This document shows positions 52,524 to 61,021 of a stretch of 64,000 nucleotides of DNA, in pieces; position 1 is the first letter of the stretch; each line of letters opens with the position of its first letter. The position numbers were made by a program, and so were the translations under genes. The stretch is from [Leptolyngbya] sp. JSC-1 (lineage in GTDB: Bacteria > Cyanobacteriota > Cyanobacteriia > Elainellales > Elainellaceae): NCBI GenBank assembly GCA_000733415.1, contig KL662191.1, positions 4,867,350 to 4,931,349 on the forward strand. The letters are read 5' to 3'. A model generated the notes under the pieces. The model saw only the letters and a list, made by a program, of their open reading frames with translations. It had not been told where the DNA came from and did not search any database.

Positions 52524-54512
52524 ATGCAAGATGAATGTAATTCAACGTCCTCTCGTGCTGAACCTGCTTTGCTAGCTCTGCTAAACCAAATGCGCGAACT
52601 CATTGCCCGCTGGTGGTCGGAGTTTACCCTACAAACCCGACTAATGGCGGCTGCCACGCTGGTGGTCTCCTTGATCATGAGCGGCTTAACTTTTTGGGCG
52701 GTCAACACGATCCAGCAGGACGTTCGCCTCAACGACACCCGCTTCGGTCGTGATCTGGGACTGCTGCTGGCGGCCAATGTGGCTCCCCTGATCAGTGAAG
52801 ACAACCGCACTGAACTGGCCCGGTTTTCCCACAGTTTTTACAGCAGTACGTCGAGCATTCGCTACATTCTCTATGCCGACGAAGAGGGCGATATTTTTCT
52901 GGGTATTCCCTTTTCTGAGTCGGAGGTGCAAAATTCGCTGACGATCCGGCGACGCATGCAGCTTCCCGACAACTTCTCGGAGAAATCCGACGTGCCGATG
53001 GTGCGCCAGCATTTGGCTCCCGATGGCGAAGTTACCGATGTGTTTGTGCCGATCAACCATGACGGGAAATACTTGGGCGTGCTGGCGATTGGCATCAACC
53101 CCAACGCCACGGTTGTCACCTCGTCCCATCTGACGCGAGATGTCACGATTGCGGTATTTATCTCGATTTGGGCCATGGTGATTCTGGGAGCCGTGTTTAA
53201 TGCCCTGATGATCACCAAACCAATCAAAGAACTGCTGGTAGGTGTGAAAAATATCGCGGCAGGCAACTTCAAGCAGCGGATTGATCTACCACTGGGTGGC
53301 GAGTTGGGTGAGCTGATCCTCAACTTCAACGAAATGGCCGAGCGGCTAGAACGTTACGAAGAGCAAAATATCGAAGAGCTGACTGCCGAAAAAGCCAAGC
53401 TAGAGACGCTGGTTGCCACGATTGCCGACGGGGCCGTTTTGCTTGACACTAGTATGCGCGTCATCCTGACCAACCCTACTGCCGAGCACATTTTTGGCTG
53501 GGATGGTAAATCAGTCAACGGCGAAAATGTGCTATACATCCTGCCCGACGCGGTGAAAGTCGAGCTGACCCGCCCGCTCTATCAGTTGGTTTCTGGCCAT
53601 CCGCCCGAAGATATCAAAGACGGAGCCGAATTTCGGATCACGATTCCAGAACCGACTAGCCGCACCGTGCGGATTTTGCTCACCACGGTGCTGGACCAGT
53701 ATCGGGAAACGGTGAAGGGAATTGCGATTACGGTGCAGGACATCACCCGTGAGGTTGAGCTGAATGAAGCCAAAAGCCAGTTCATCAGCAATGTATCCCA
53801 TGAACTGCGCACGCCCTTGTTTAATATCAAGTCGTTCATTGAGACCCTGCACGAGTACGGCGACAGCCTCAGCGAGCCAGAGAAACGGGAATTTCTAGAA
53901 ACGGCCAATCGAGAAACGGATCGCCTAACTCGCCTAGTTAACGATGTGCTGGATCTGTCGCGGCTGGAATCGAATAAGCGCTATCAGTTTGATGCAGTTG
54001 ACATCATTCAGCCGATCGAGCAGACCCTGCGGACCCATCAACTCAACGCTAAAGATAAAGGCATCGAGCTAATTCAAGAAATCGAGCCAAACTTGCCTCC
54101 GGTACGCGGTAACTATGACTTACTGCTGCAAGTCTTTTCTAACTTGGTGGGCAATGGCTTGAAGTTTACGCCTGCGGGTGGCAAAGTGGCGATTCGGGCC
54201 TATCGATTAGAGTCGAGCGAGCTTCTGCCTAGCCATGTGCGAGTTGAGGTTTCGGATACGGGGATTGGCATCGACCCAGAAGACCAGAAGGCAATTTTTG
54301 ATCGGTTTTTCCGAGTTGAGAACCGAGTGCATACCCTGGAAGGGACTGGCCTAGGGCTATCGATTGTGCGCAATATTATCGAAAAGCACCAGAGTGAAGT
54401 TCGTCTGGTCAGCGAAGTTGGCGTTGGCACCACCTTTTGGTTTGATTTGAGTGTGATCCCAGAAAGCTGCCCGTTGACCGAAGCTAAAACGCAGGAAGTG
54501 GGGAAGATTTGA
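52524..54512 (+). CDS. nblS: sensor histidine kinase NblS (Hik33/DspA type)
   Basis: A 662-residue membrane sensor kinase that controls light, nutrient-stress and phycobilisome-degradation genes in cyanobacteria. Two membrane segments (about 37-60 and 205-230) flank a periplasmic or lumenal sensing domain. A HAMP domain (about 230-285), a PAS domain (about 295-410), and a HisKA domain with phospho-His at about 426 (NVSHELRTPL) follow, then an ATPase domain with SNLVGNGLKFTPAGG, DTGIGID and GLGLSIVRNI. The domain order is the same as in NblS. Its response-regulator partners (NblR, RpaB) are not in the window. A large hairpin ends the region after the stop. Confidence 0.95.
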   Translation: MQDECNSTSSRAEPALLALLNQMRELIARWWSEFTLQTRLMAAATLVVSLIMSGLTFWAVNTIQQDVRLNDTRFGRDLGLLLAANVAPLISEDNRTELARFSHSFYSSTSSIRYILYADEEGDIFLGIPFSESEVQNSLTIRRRMQLPDNFSEKSDVPMVRQHLAPDGEVTDVFVPINHDGKYLGVLAIGINPNATVVTSSHLTRDVTIAVFISIWAMVILGAVFNALMITKPIKELLVGVKNIAAGNFKQRIDLPLGGELGELILNFNEMAERLERYEEQNIEELTAEKAKLETLVATIADGAVLLDTSMRVILTNPTAEHIFGWDGKSVNGENVLYILPDAVKVELTRPLYQLVSGHPPEDIKDGAEFRITIPEPTSRTVRILLTTVLDQYRETVKGIAITVQDITREVELNEAKSQFISNVSHELRTPLFNIKSFIETLHEYGDSLSEPEKREFLETANRETDRLTRLVNDVLDLSRLESNKRYQFDAVDIIQPIEQTLRTHQLNAKDKGIELIQEIEPNLPPVRGNYDLLLQVFSNLVGNGLKFTPAGGKVAIRAYRLESSELLPSHVRVEVSDTGIGIDPEDQKAIFDRFFRVENRVHTLEGTGLGLSIVRNIIEKHQSEVRLVSEVGVGTTFWFDLSVIPESCPLTEAKTQEVGKI

Positions 54513-54554
54513 AGCAGTTTTGAGTTAAGCAGACCAATAACTACCAATAACTAA

Positions 54555-54614
54555 AGTGAGTGGTTGAAGCAAAAGCGAGTTCGTAAACCCGACTCTCGCT
54601 ACCAACCACTCACT
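54555..54614. terminator. bidirectional hairpin terminator between nblS and psaJ
   Basis: AGTGAGTGGTTG at 54555-54566 pairs perfectly with CAACCACTCACT at 54603-54614, and inside it AGCGAG (54574-54579) pairs with CTCGCT (54595-54600). The two genes converge here, so it may end both transcripts. No long T-run follows on the plus strand. Confidence 0.6.
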
Positions 54615-54660
54615 GGATTTAGGCTATGAAATCACTCAACCAAAGGTCGAAATGAACTAC

Positions 54661-54789
54661 TTACGGCATCGGATGAAAGAGCAGATCGGGGAAGAACCGA
54701 TTGAACTCAATCAGGATGCCAGCGGTAATGAACATCCAGACCGTAAGCAACACAGGAGCAGTGGATAAATATTTCAGCAGATATTGCAT
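54661..54789 (-). CDS. psaJ: photosystem I subunit IX PsaJ
   Basis: A 42-residue membrane protein, too short for common ORF cut-offs. It starts at the ATG at 54789 (MQYLLKYLSTAPVL), has a single span (LLTVWMFITAGILIEF) and ends RFFPDLLFHPMP, as in cyanobacterial PsaJ. It binds to PsaF in photosystem I and helps organise plastocyanin or cytochrome c6 docking. It is directly downstream of psaF, 33 bp away. Confidence 0.95.
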   Translation of the reverse strand: MQYLLKYLSTAPVLLTVWMFITAGILIEFNRFFPDLLFHPMP

Positions 54790-54822
54790 AGCGAACTCCA
54801 AAATCAAAGGACTGGGGCTACT

Positions 54823-55308
54823 TTAGCGGGGTGAAACGGGAATTTCACTGTCTTTTGCAGTCAATTCACCGGTAGTAAACTCTTTCAGCGCTGCCAATGG
54901 CCAAGCAAAGCCAGTCAGCATGAACTTGATCGCACGAGGCACGTCGATGATCACTTCCTTCATTTCAGGATCCTTCTCACCGCGTACCGAGATCAGATAG
55001 GCACGACCAACCCAGCCGATCCAGCCTGCAATATAGAGGAACAGGATACTAGGAATCAGGAACTCACCGGCATGGCTAAGGCGGCCATCTACAACCAGGT
55101 GAGGCAGACCTTCGGGTCCACAGAGGACCTGTGAGTTAGCGTAATTTTGAAACCGCTCTTTCGCTTGAGGCGTCTTTGCATTTGCCGCCCGCTGCAAGAA
55201 CGCTTTGGACTCACCACAGGGGGTCAAATTAGCCACATCTGCCGATGCAGGAGCGCTAAACGTAACCCACAGGAAAAGAACAAGCACTAGAGCAAACAAT
55301 TTTCGCAT
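54823..55308 (-). CDS. psaF: photosystem I subunit III PsaF
   Basis: A 161-residue precursor of PsaF, the lumenal docking subunit of photosystem I. A signal peptide (MRKLFALVLVLFLWVTF, cleaved after ASA) is followed by DVANLTPCGESKAFLQRAAN, with two Cys in the lumenal domain, a membrane span (LIPSILFLYIAGWIGWVGRA) and a C-terminal stromal segment. It is in operon order psaF-psaJ and divergent from tsaD. Confidence 0.97.
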   Translation of the reverse strand: MRKLFALVLVLFLWVTFSAPASADVANLTPCGESKAFLQRAANAKTPQAKERFQNYANSQVLCGPEGLPHLVVDGRLSHAGEFLIPSILFLYIAGWIGWVGRAYLISVRGEKDPEMKEVIIDVPRAIKFMLTGFAWPLAALKEFTTGELTAKDSEIPVSPR

Positions 55309-55510
55309 GGAATTGTTTCCCTTTATTTACAAAAAGCAGAGATTTCGTACAAAACGTTAAGTAATTCGCACAAAAAAATTGGGCTGTGAGAGCAATCATA
55401 CCCCCAAGGTCTGCCCAGTAAAGTTAAGCTCTTAAAAGAAGTTTACTTAATTGTTGGCAATTGTCGGCGACAGCCCGGAGTTTGCCTATTCACGTCCCTG
55501 GTTTATCCCT

Positions 55511-56602
55511 ATGTCAACCGTCTTAGCAATTGAAACAAGCTGCGATGAGACTGCTGTAGCCATTGTGCAAGAGCGGCAAATTTTGAGCAACGTCGTCTCT
55601 TCCCAAATTCAGGTGCATCAGCCCTATGGTGGCGTTGTGCCAGAAGTGGCGTCGCGGCAGCATGTAGAAATGGTGAACTGGGCGATTGAGCAGGCTCTAC
55701 AGCAGGCCGATTTGGATTGGTCTGGCATTGATGGCATTGCGGCCACCTGTGCACCGGGGTTGGTTGGAGCCTTGCTAGTCGGGGTGACAGCGGCTAAAAC
55801 CCTGGCTCTGCTGCATCAAAAACCGTTTTTGGGTGTGCATCATCTGGAGGGCCACATCTATGCCTCGTACCTGAGCGAGCCGGATTTGCAGCCTCCGTTC
55901 CTCTGTCTGCTGGTTTCCGGTGGCCACACTAGCCTGATCCATGTCAAAGACTGCGGCCTCTACCAAACCCTGGGCCAAACCCGTGATGATGCTGCCGGAG
56001 AAGCGTTTGACAAGGTGGCTCGCCTGCTGAATCTCGGCTATCCTGGCGGCCCAGTGATCGATCGACTAGCCCAAACCGGCAATCCTGGGGCTTACACCCT
56101 TCCCGAAGGCAAAGTTTCCTTACCGCAAGGCGGCTACCATCCCTACGATTCCAGTTTCAGCGGCTTAAAGACGGCGGTTCTGCGGTTGACTCAATCGCTG
56201 CCGCCCACCTCTTTGTCCGTGCCGGATCTGGCGGCTAGCTTTCAGGCGGCAGTGGCTAAAGCCTTAACCAAGCGCACCATTGCTTGTGCCCTCGATCTGG
56301 GGCTAACCACGATTGCGGTGGGGGGGGGTGTAGCGGCAAACAGTGGCCTGCGGCAGCATTTGCAAATGGCGGCCACCGAGAAGGGACTGCGCGTCTTGTT
56401 TCCACCGCTCAAGTTCTGTACAGACAATGCTGCCATGATTGCCTGTGCCGCTGCCGATCACCTGAATCAGGGGCACCAATCGCCGCTAACGCTGGGAGTC
56501 CAGTCGAGAATGTCCCTAGCCGATGTGATGCAGCTTTATCCAACCACTGGGATTGAGCTACTGGAATTGCATCACCCGATTGCATCCGGTAGCTTGAGTT
56601 GA
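55511..56602 (+). CDS. tsaD: tRNA N6-threonylcarbamoyladenosine transferase TsaD
   Basis: A 363-residue enzyme that transfers the threonylcarbamoyl group to A37 of ANN-decoding tRNAs, in a complex with TsaB and TsaE. Motifs: SCDETAVAIV, the metal-binding HLEGH (about 115-120), LLVSGGHTSL, and GGVAANSGLRQ. It starts at ATG 55511 (MSTVLAIETS), because the residues upstream to 55451 do not resemble the family and would add a non-conserved extension. The gene is divergent from psaF, as is usual in cyanobacteria. Confidence 0.95.
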   Translation: MSTVLAIETSCDETAVAIVQERQILSNVVSSQIQVHQPYGGVVPEVASRQHVEMVNWAIEQALQQADLDWSGIDGIAATCAPGLVGALLVGVTAAKTLALLHQKPFLGVHHLEGHIYASYLSEPDLQPPFLCLLVSGGHTSLIHVKDCGLYQTLGQTRDDAAGEAFDKVARLLNLGYPGGPVIDRLAQTGNPGAYTLPEGKVSLPQGGYHPYDSSFSGLKTAVLRLTQSLPPTSLSVPDLAASFQAAVAKALTKRTIACALDLGLTTIAVGGGVAANSGLRQHLQMAATEKGLRVLFPPLKFCTDNAAMIACAAADHLNQGHQSPLTLGVQSRMSLADVMQLYPTTGIELLELHHPIASGSLS

Positions 56603-56904
56603 TATGGTTAGGAGACCGCATATTTACAATCTTTCAAGCTCTGTTTCAAGTCATTAATTTCAATCTACTGATTTCGTTCGGCTTATTTCGTTAGCTTTCA
56701 TCCAGCTTGTAGCCATTTTTCATTGAGTGAACCATAGAACCCGTGCGTTGCATCTGTGCTTGGCTTGATGCTTTCAACCTTGGGTTTATGCTTCACTGAA
56801 AAACGCCACAACTGCTGCGAGTCAGAGAGGACTAGAAATCATTCTTGGTTAGATTAACCGTTTAGCAAGCTGTTTCTACGCAGAACTCTCGCCCGCTTCG
56901 CCGT
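56603..56904. other. intergenic stretch
   Basis: About 300 bp between tsaD and the PEP-synthase-like gene. I see no gene, RNA or clear hairpin. Confidence 0.5.
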
Positions 56905-59295
56905 ATGGTCGTGGATGATATCTATTGGCTGGATCAAATTCAACCGTCCTGCCGCAGTGCGGTCGGAGATAAAGCCTTTTATCTAGGCTTGCTGATGCAA
57001 CAGGGGTATCCGAGTGTCCCCGGACTGGTGGTGTCGGCAACGGTTTTGCAGCAGCTTTTAGCTCACATGGATTGGCAAGAGCGGATGTTTGCCGATCTGC
57101 CCAACTCATTTCTTTATGTCGATGCCAATAATCCACGCCAGCTTCAAAGGATTGCGCAGCAAATTCAGCACGCAATTCAAGCTGCGCCCTTACCGGAAAC
57201 TTTGCTAGATGCTTTGCAGACAAGCATGCAGTCTTGGCAATCACCTGCTGTGATCGTTCGGCCTTCCTTTTCGCTACAGCCTGGGCTGGATCCAACCATC
57301 AGCTACCGTTCGATTGGGCTATTAAATTCGCATATTTGCAGACCAGATCGAGAGGCGCTAGCCCAAGCGCTGAAGCAAACTTGGTCAGAGTTATTTCGAG
57401 CCAGAAGCTTGTTTTACTGGCAGCGGCTGGGCATTCAAATTCAGCATGTGCAGCTTGCCTTGCTGGTACAGCCCATGCAGTCGGTACTGGCCGCCGGAGA
57501 GTCGCAAATTATCGGCAGCCAAGTGCAGGTGCAGGCAGTTTGGGGTTTGGGTCAGGCGCTTCTACAAGGCAGTGCCGATCGCTACTCGTTTGATTTGCAG
57601 TCCGGCTTGCAAACCCATCATCCAGGACAGCAAGCCTATGCCTATCGAGTGGCCGCAGCCGATTCAACTGTTCCCCTAGCCCTCTCAGCTTGGTTGCCCG
57701 ATGTGCAGACCTGCCTCCAGTTAGAGTTGCTTTCGTCTTCCCAGGCTAGGCAGCCCGTTTTGCCCCCAGTCCAGCTCCAACAGCTCGCTCACTTGGTTCA
57801 GCAGGTACAAACCGAGTTGGGCATGCCCTTGGCGTTGGAGTGGATGCTGGAGGCTGATTCTACCCCAGCTCCGTTTCGTCTCGTTCAGGTGATGCCCCAG
57901 TTTGGCTCTCTTCGCCGGTTAGGGACCCAGTTTCGATCCAGTAGTGCCTTATCCTCCCAACATCGCCTGATCGGGTTGGCTGCTGCCCCTGGAAAAACCG
58001 TTGGAACGGCCTGGTTAATGCAATCAGATACTGAACAGCCTACTGATTTGGAGACCATACCAGCAGGAAGTATTGTGATCACGGCGATGGTTACACCAGA
58101 GCAAGTGAGGCGGCTGCAGCAAGTGGCAGGCATTGTCACAGAACAGGGCGGAATGACCAGCCATGCGGCAATTTTGGCGCGGGAGTTGAACATCCCGGCA
58201 GTGGTTGGGGTCGAGCAGGTCACCCACCTGATCCATGCGGGGGAACGAGTCGCCATCGATGGTGATCAGGGCGAGGTCTATTGGGGCGACTTCAATTTAC
58301 CGTCTGACTGGCAGAAGCCCTCACATAGTGAACCCCTGGCTGTTTTTGCAACTCCTCGCGCAAATGCCGATTTTTTAACGACTGGGCAAACAACAAAACT
58401 GGCCGCGCCGCGCACCTCTCGAACTCGTCTATTTGTCACCCTCAGCCAGCCAGAGCATTTGGCAACTGTAGCGGCTCTGCCAGTTGACGGTGTGGGATTG
58501 TTGCGCTCCGAGCTGATGTTGCTCGATCTGTTCGAGCAAAGGCATCCAGAAGTTTGGTTACGCCAGCAGCCAATCAGCGAAATTATCGAGCAGATCAGCC
58601 AACGGATTCAGCCATTTGCTGCCGCGTTTATGCCCCGTCCTGTCTTTTATCGCTCTCTGGATTTGCGCTCGCATGAGTTTTCAGCAACCGCTTCAGAAGC
58701 CCATCCCCATCCCATGCTCGGCATGCGCGGAGCACTCAGCTATCAGTTCAACCCCGCTCTGTTTCGGGTGCAGCTAGCCGCCCTGAAGCAAGTGCAGCAA
58801 CAGGGGTATCGCAACCTGTCGCTACTCTTACCGTTTGTGCGCACGGTTGAGGAATTTGTATTTTGTCGGCAGCAAGTCGAGCAGGTAGGATTAACCCAAG
58901 AACCGCAGTTTCAGCTCTGGATTATGGCTGAAGTGCCTTCAGTGCTGTTTCTGCTGTCCGATTATGTGGCCGCTGGTGTTCAGGGTATGGCAATTGGAAC
59001 CAATGATTTAACCCAACTGCTGCTGGGCGTCGATCGGGATCATGCTCAGATGGCAGCGGCCTTTGACCCCCATCATCCGGCTGTAGTGCGGGCAATTCAG
59101 CAACTCGTGCAAACTGCCCGTCAAGTTGGCATTGCTTGCTCGATCTGCGGCCAAACCTTTCAGCACACCAATCTGCTCTCGGCTCTATTAGAGTGGGGCA
59201 TTACCGCTATTTCGGTAGATCCAAGTGAGGTGGAGCTGGTTTTTCAGGCCATGCAGCAGCTTTATGAAACAAGTGCAGGTTTAGATTCTGATTAA
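56905..59295 (+). CDS. PEP synthase-like protein (PEP-utilising enzyme family)
   Basis: A 796-residue protein with the domain order of PEP synthase. The N-terminal ATP-grasp-like part (VGDKAFYLGLLMQQGYPSVP; VIVRPSFSLQPGLD) is altered: the SAEDLP-type loop normally found after the Arg-Ser is missing. The central swivelling domain has the phospho-His site (EQGGMTSHAAILARELNIP, about 410-428). The C-terminal TIM barrel has HPMLGMRGALSYQF, MAEVPSVLFLLSDYV, AIGTNDLTQLLLGVDRD and the catalytic Cys in CSICGQ. The length is close to PpsA (about 792). The altered ATP-binding part leaves function unsure: it may be a divergent PEP synthase or a related phosphotransfer enzyme. The start is ATG 56905, with no strong ribosome site. 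Confidence 0.75.
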   Translation: MVVDDIYWLDQIQPSCRSAVGDKAFYLGLLMQQGYPSVPGLVVSATVLQQLLAHMDWQERMFADLPNSFLYVDANNPRQLQRIAQQIQHAIQAAPLPETLLDALQTSMQSWQSPAVIVRPSFSLQPGLDPTISYRSIGLLNSHICRPDREALAQALKQTWSELFRARSLFYWQRLGIQIQHVQLALLVQPMQSVLAAGESQIIGSQVQVQAVWGLGQALLQGSADRYSFDLQSGLQTHHPGQQAYAYRVAAADSTVPLALSAWLPDVQTCLQLELLSSSQARQPVLPPVQLQQLAHLVQQVQTELGMPLALEWMLEADSTPAPFRLVQVMPQFGSLRRLGTQFRSSSALSSQHRLIGLAAAPGKTVGTAWLMQSDTEQPTDLETIPAGSIVITAMVTPEQVRRLQQVAGIVTEQGGMTSHAAILARELNIPAVVGVEQVTHLIHAGERVAIDGDQGEVYWGDFNLPSDWQKPSHSEPLAVFATPRANADFLTTGQTTKLAAPRTSRTRLFVTLSQPEHLATVAALPVDGVGLLRSELMLLDLFEQRHPEVWLRQQPISEIIEQISQRIQPFAAAFMPRPVFYRSLDLRSHEFSATASEAHPHPMLGMRGALSYQFNPALFRVQLAALKQVQQQGYRNLSLLLPFVRTVEEFVFCRQQVEQVGLTQEPQFQLWIMAEVPSVLFLLSDYVAAGVQGMAIGTNDLTQLLLGVDRDHAQMAAAFDPHHPAVVRAIQQLVQTARQVGIACSICGQTFQHTNLLSALLEWGITAISVDPSEVELVFQAMQQLYETSAGLDSD

Positions 59296-59326
59296 ATTCT
59301 GATTTAGATTCTGGTTAACGGACAAA

Positions 59327-60076
59327 CTAAGCCGGTTTTTGAAAAATCATCAGGTGCTGCTGGGGTAAAAAATTCTGAGTTTCTTGCCAAATCAGTCCTG
59401 CTGCCCCCATTTCCTTGCGCACCTGCTGCTGGGTCATCTTGTGTAGGGCTTTGATCGGCACAAACGGGTTTTCGCCACGATATTCCACTAACACGACTCG
59501 TCCACCTGGTCTCAGCGCTGCCACAATCTGCTGCATCATTTCCTGCGGATAGGCAAATTCGTGGTAGGCATCCACCATCAGGGCCAAATCAACCTTATTT
59601 GCCGGCAGGTGGGGATCGGTTTCACTGCCCAGAATCGGTTCCACATTCTCAGCTCTGTTTTCCTGCTTCAAGAAGTTGAGAATTTCGATCATTTCAGGCT
59701 GAACATCAACTGCAAACACCTTGCCCTGCGGCAGATAGGAACTGAGCCGAAAACTAAAGTAGCCGCTGCCCGCACCAATGTCTGCCACCACATCGGTGGG
59801 TTGAAGGTTGAGGGCCTTGACCACTTGATCGGGCTGTTCCTCCACCCTCCGACTTGGACGCTCCAACCAAGCTGCTCCCTGATGTCCCATGACTTGAGCG
59901 ATTTCTCTACCTAGATAGAACTTGCCAATGCCATCCGGATTGTGAACCAATCGCTGTTCGTAGGGTGTTGCTTCCGATGACAATAGCCGATTTGCCAGTC
60001 CTGGATGGCACCCTGCTAACAGCAAGCTGATTATCGCCAGTCCAACAACTCCAATTTTGACTAACAGATGATTCAT
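59327..60076 (-). CDS. class I SAM-dependent methyltransferase-like lipoprotein
   Basis: A 249-residue protein with a lipoprotein signal (hydrophobic LLVKIGVVGLAIISLLLAGC, lipobox LAGC at about 23). The mature part is a SAM-binding Rossmann fold with motif I DVVADIGAGSGYFSFRL, the acidic residue in VFAVDVQPEMIE, and GGRVVLVEYRG. A membrane-anchored, exported methyltransferase is unusual, because SAM is made in the cytoplasm. I chose ATG 60076 (MNHLLVK), which gives a standard signal peptide; upstream in-frame starts at 60091 and 60118 exist. The target is unknown. Confidence 0.75.
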   Translation of the reverse strand: MNHLLVKIGVVGLAIISLLLAGCHPGLANRLLSSEATPYEQRLVHNPDGIGKFYLGREIAQVMGHQGAAWLERPSRRVEEQPDQVVKALNLQPTDVVADIGAGSGYFSFRLSSYLPQGKVFAVDVQPEMIEILNFLKQENRAENVEPILGSETDPHLPANKVDLALMVDAYHEFAYPQEMMQQIVAALRPGGRVVLVEYRGENPFVPIKALHKMTQQQVRKEMGAAGLIWQETQNFLPQQHLMIFQKPA

Positions 60077-60452
60077 TGAAAACACATACATGAGACATAC
60101 TCTATATACTACGCTCACAACATCAAATGGTTTGCTTTGCTAATGCAAAAAGGTCGGTAGATTCAGAAGTTTTTGCATCATAGAATTGAACTAGAGATGA
60201 CGTGATGAGATAGAAAGAAGCATAAAAAACAAATTGTAATGAAAAACACAATAAATCTTTCTCGGCTAAATCTGTAGGCTAGAACTTGTCAAATTGAGCA
60301 ATAATCGAGTTATGTCTGGCTGCAAATATTAAGCCAGACATGGTCTCCTGCTGGTATTTGCTGCTCTGCTGCTATACTCTAGAGCCTGGGCTTTAAATCC
60401 TTCAATCGATGGTCTCTCAACGATTGCTCCGATTTCTTCGCGAGGACAGGCA
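60077..60452. other. divergent intergenic stretch before sixA
   Basis: About 375 bp between the methyltransferase and sixA. It contains a 10-bp perfect hairpin at 60312-60341 (ATGTCTGGCT / AGCCAGACAT) and is otherwise A/T-rich without a gene. Confidence 0.5.
60312..60341. promoter_or_regulatory. 10-bp perfect inverted repeat upstream of sixA
   Basis: ATGTCTGGCT at 60312-60321 and AGCCAGACAT at 60332-60341 with a 10-base loop. It may be a regulator site or leader hairpin for sixA; there is no T-run. Confidence 0.35.
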
Positions 60453-60953
60453 ATGGCACAAATTGAACTCTACATGATTCGTCATGGGTTAGCAGGGGAA
60501 CGAGGTACCTACGCCAACGATGACGAACGTCCCCTCACCGAAGAAGGAATTCGGCGCACTCGGCGAATTGCTAAACGGCTCCATGCCTTAAATATTCGCT
60601 TTGATCGAATCTTGACTAGTCCCTTAGCTCGCGCTCGCCAAACTGCGGAGATTCTGCAAACCTACAAACTAGGCCAACTAGAAGAGTCTCCCCACTTAGC
60701 GCCCGGAGGTGATTTGAGCGTTTGGTTGAGCTGGCTGCAGCAATGGCGGCAGTCGGGTGGTGACTGTTTAGCCATTGTGGGACATGAACCCGATCTGGGC
60801 GAATGGGCAGAAATTCTCGTGTGGGGCAAACCGCAGCAGCACCTGATTCTGAAAAAAGCTGGCATCATCGGCTTGATTTTACCCGAAGCGGACTCGCCGA
60901 TTGGACGCAGCCAGATGTTTTGGCTGACACCGCCACGCTTTTTTGTGGATTGA
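60453..60953 (+). CDS. sixA: phosphohistidine phosphatase SixA-like
   Basis: A 166-residue histidine phosphatase (RHG family). The N-terminal RHG motif (MIRHGLAGERG) carries the catalytic His. ERPLTEEGIRRTRRIAKRL and SPLARARQTAEIL hold the phosphate-binding Arg residues. LAIVGHEPDLG carries the second His. SixA removes phosphate from histidine in phosphorelay domains or from PTS proteins. It starts at ATG 60453, after a GGACAGGC stretch. Confidence 0.85.
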   Translation: MAQIELYMIRHGLAGERGTYANDDERPLTEEGIRRTRRIAKRLHALNIRFDRILTSPLARARQTAEILQTYKLGQLEESPHLAPGGDLSVWLSWLQQWRQSGGDCLAIVGHEPDLGEWAEILVWGKPQQHLILKKAGIIGLILPEADSPIGRSQMFWLTPPRFFVD

Positions 60954-61021
60954 TGTGGATTGACTAGAGGAATTCTCAAGACGGCTTTCGAGCTACGCGA
61001 GGACCAAACGAGAAACTCGTC

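Noticed and set aside
55451..55510. upstream extension of tsaD
   Set aside because: Residues before the ATG at 55511 do not resemble TsaD, which starts close to the VLAIETSCDET motif.
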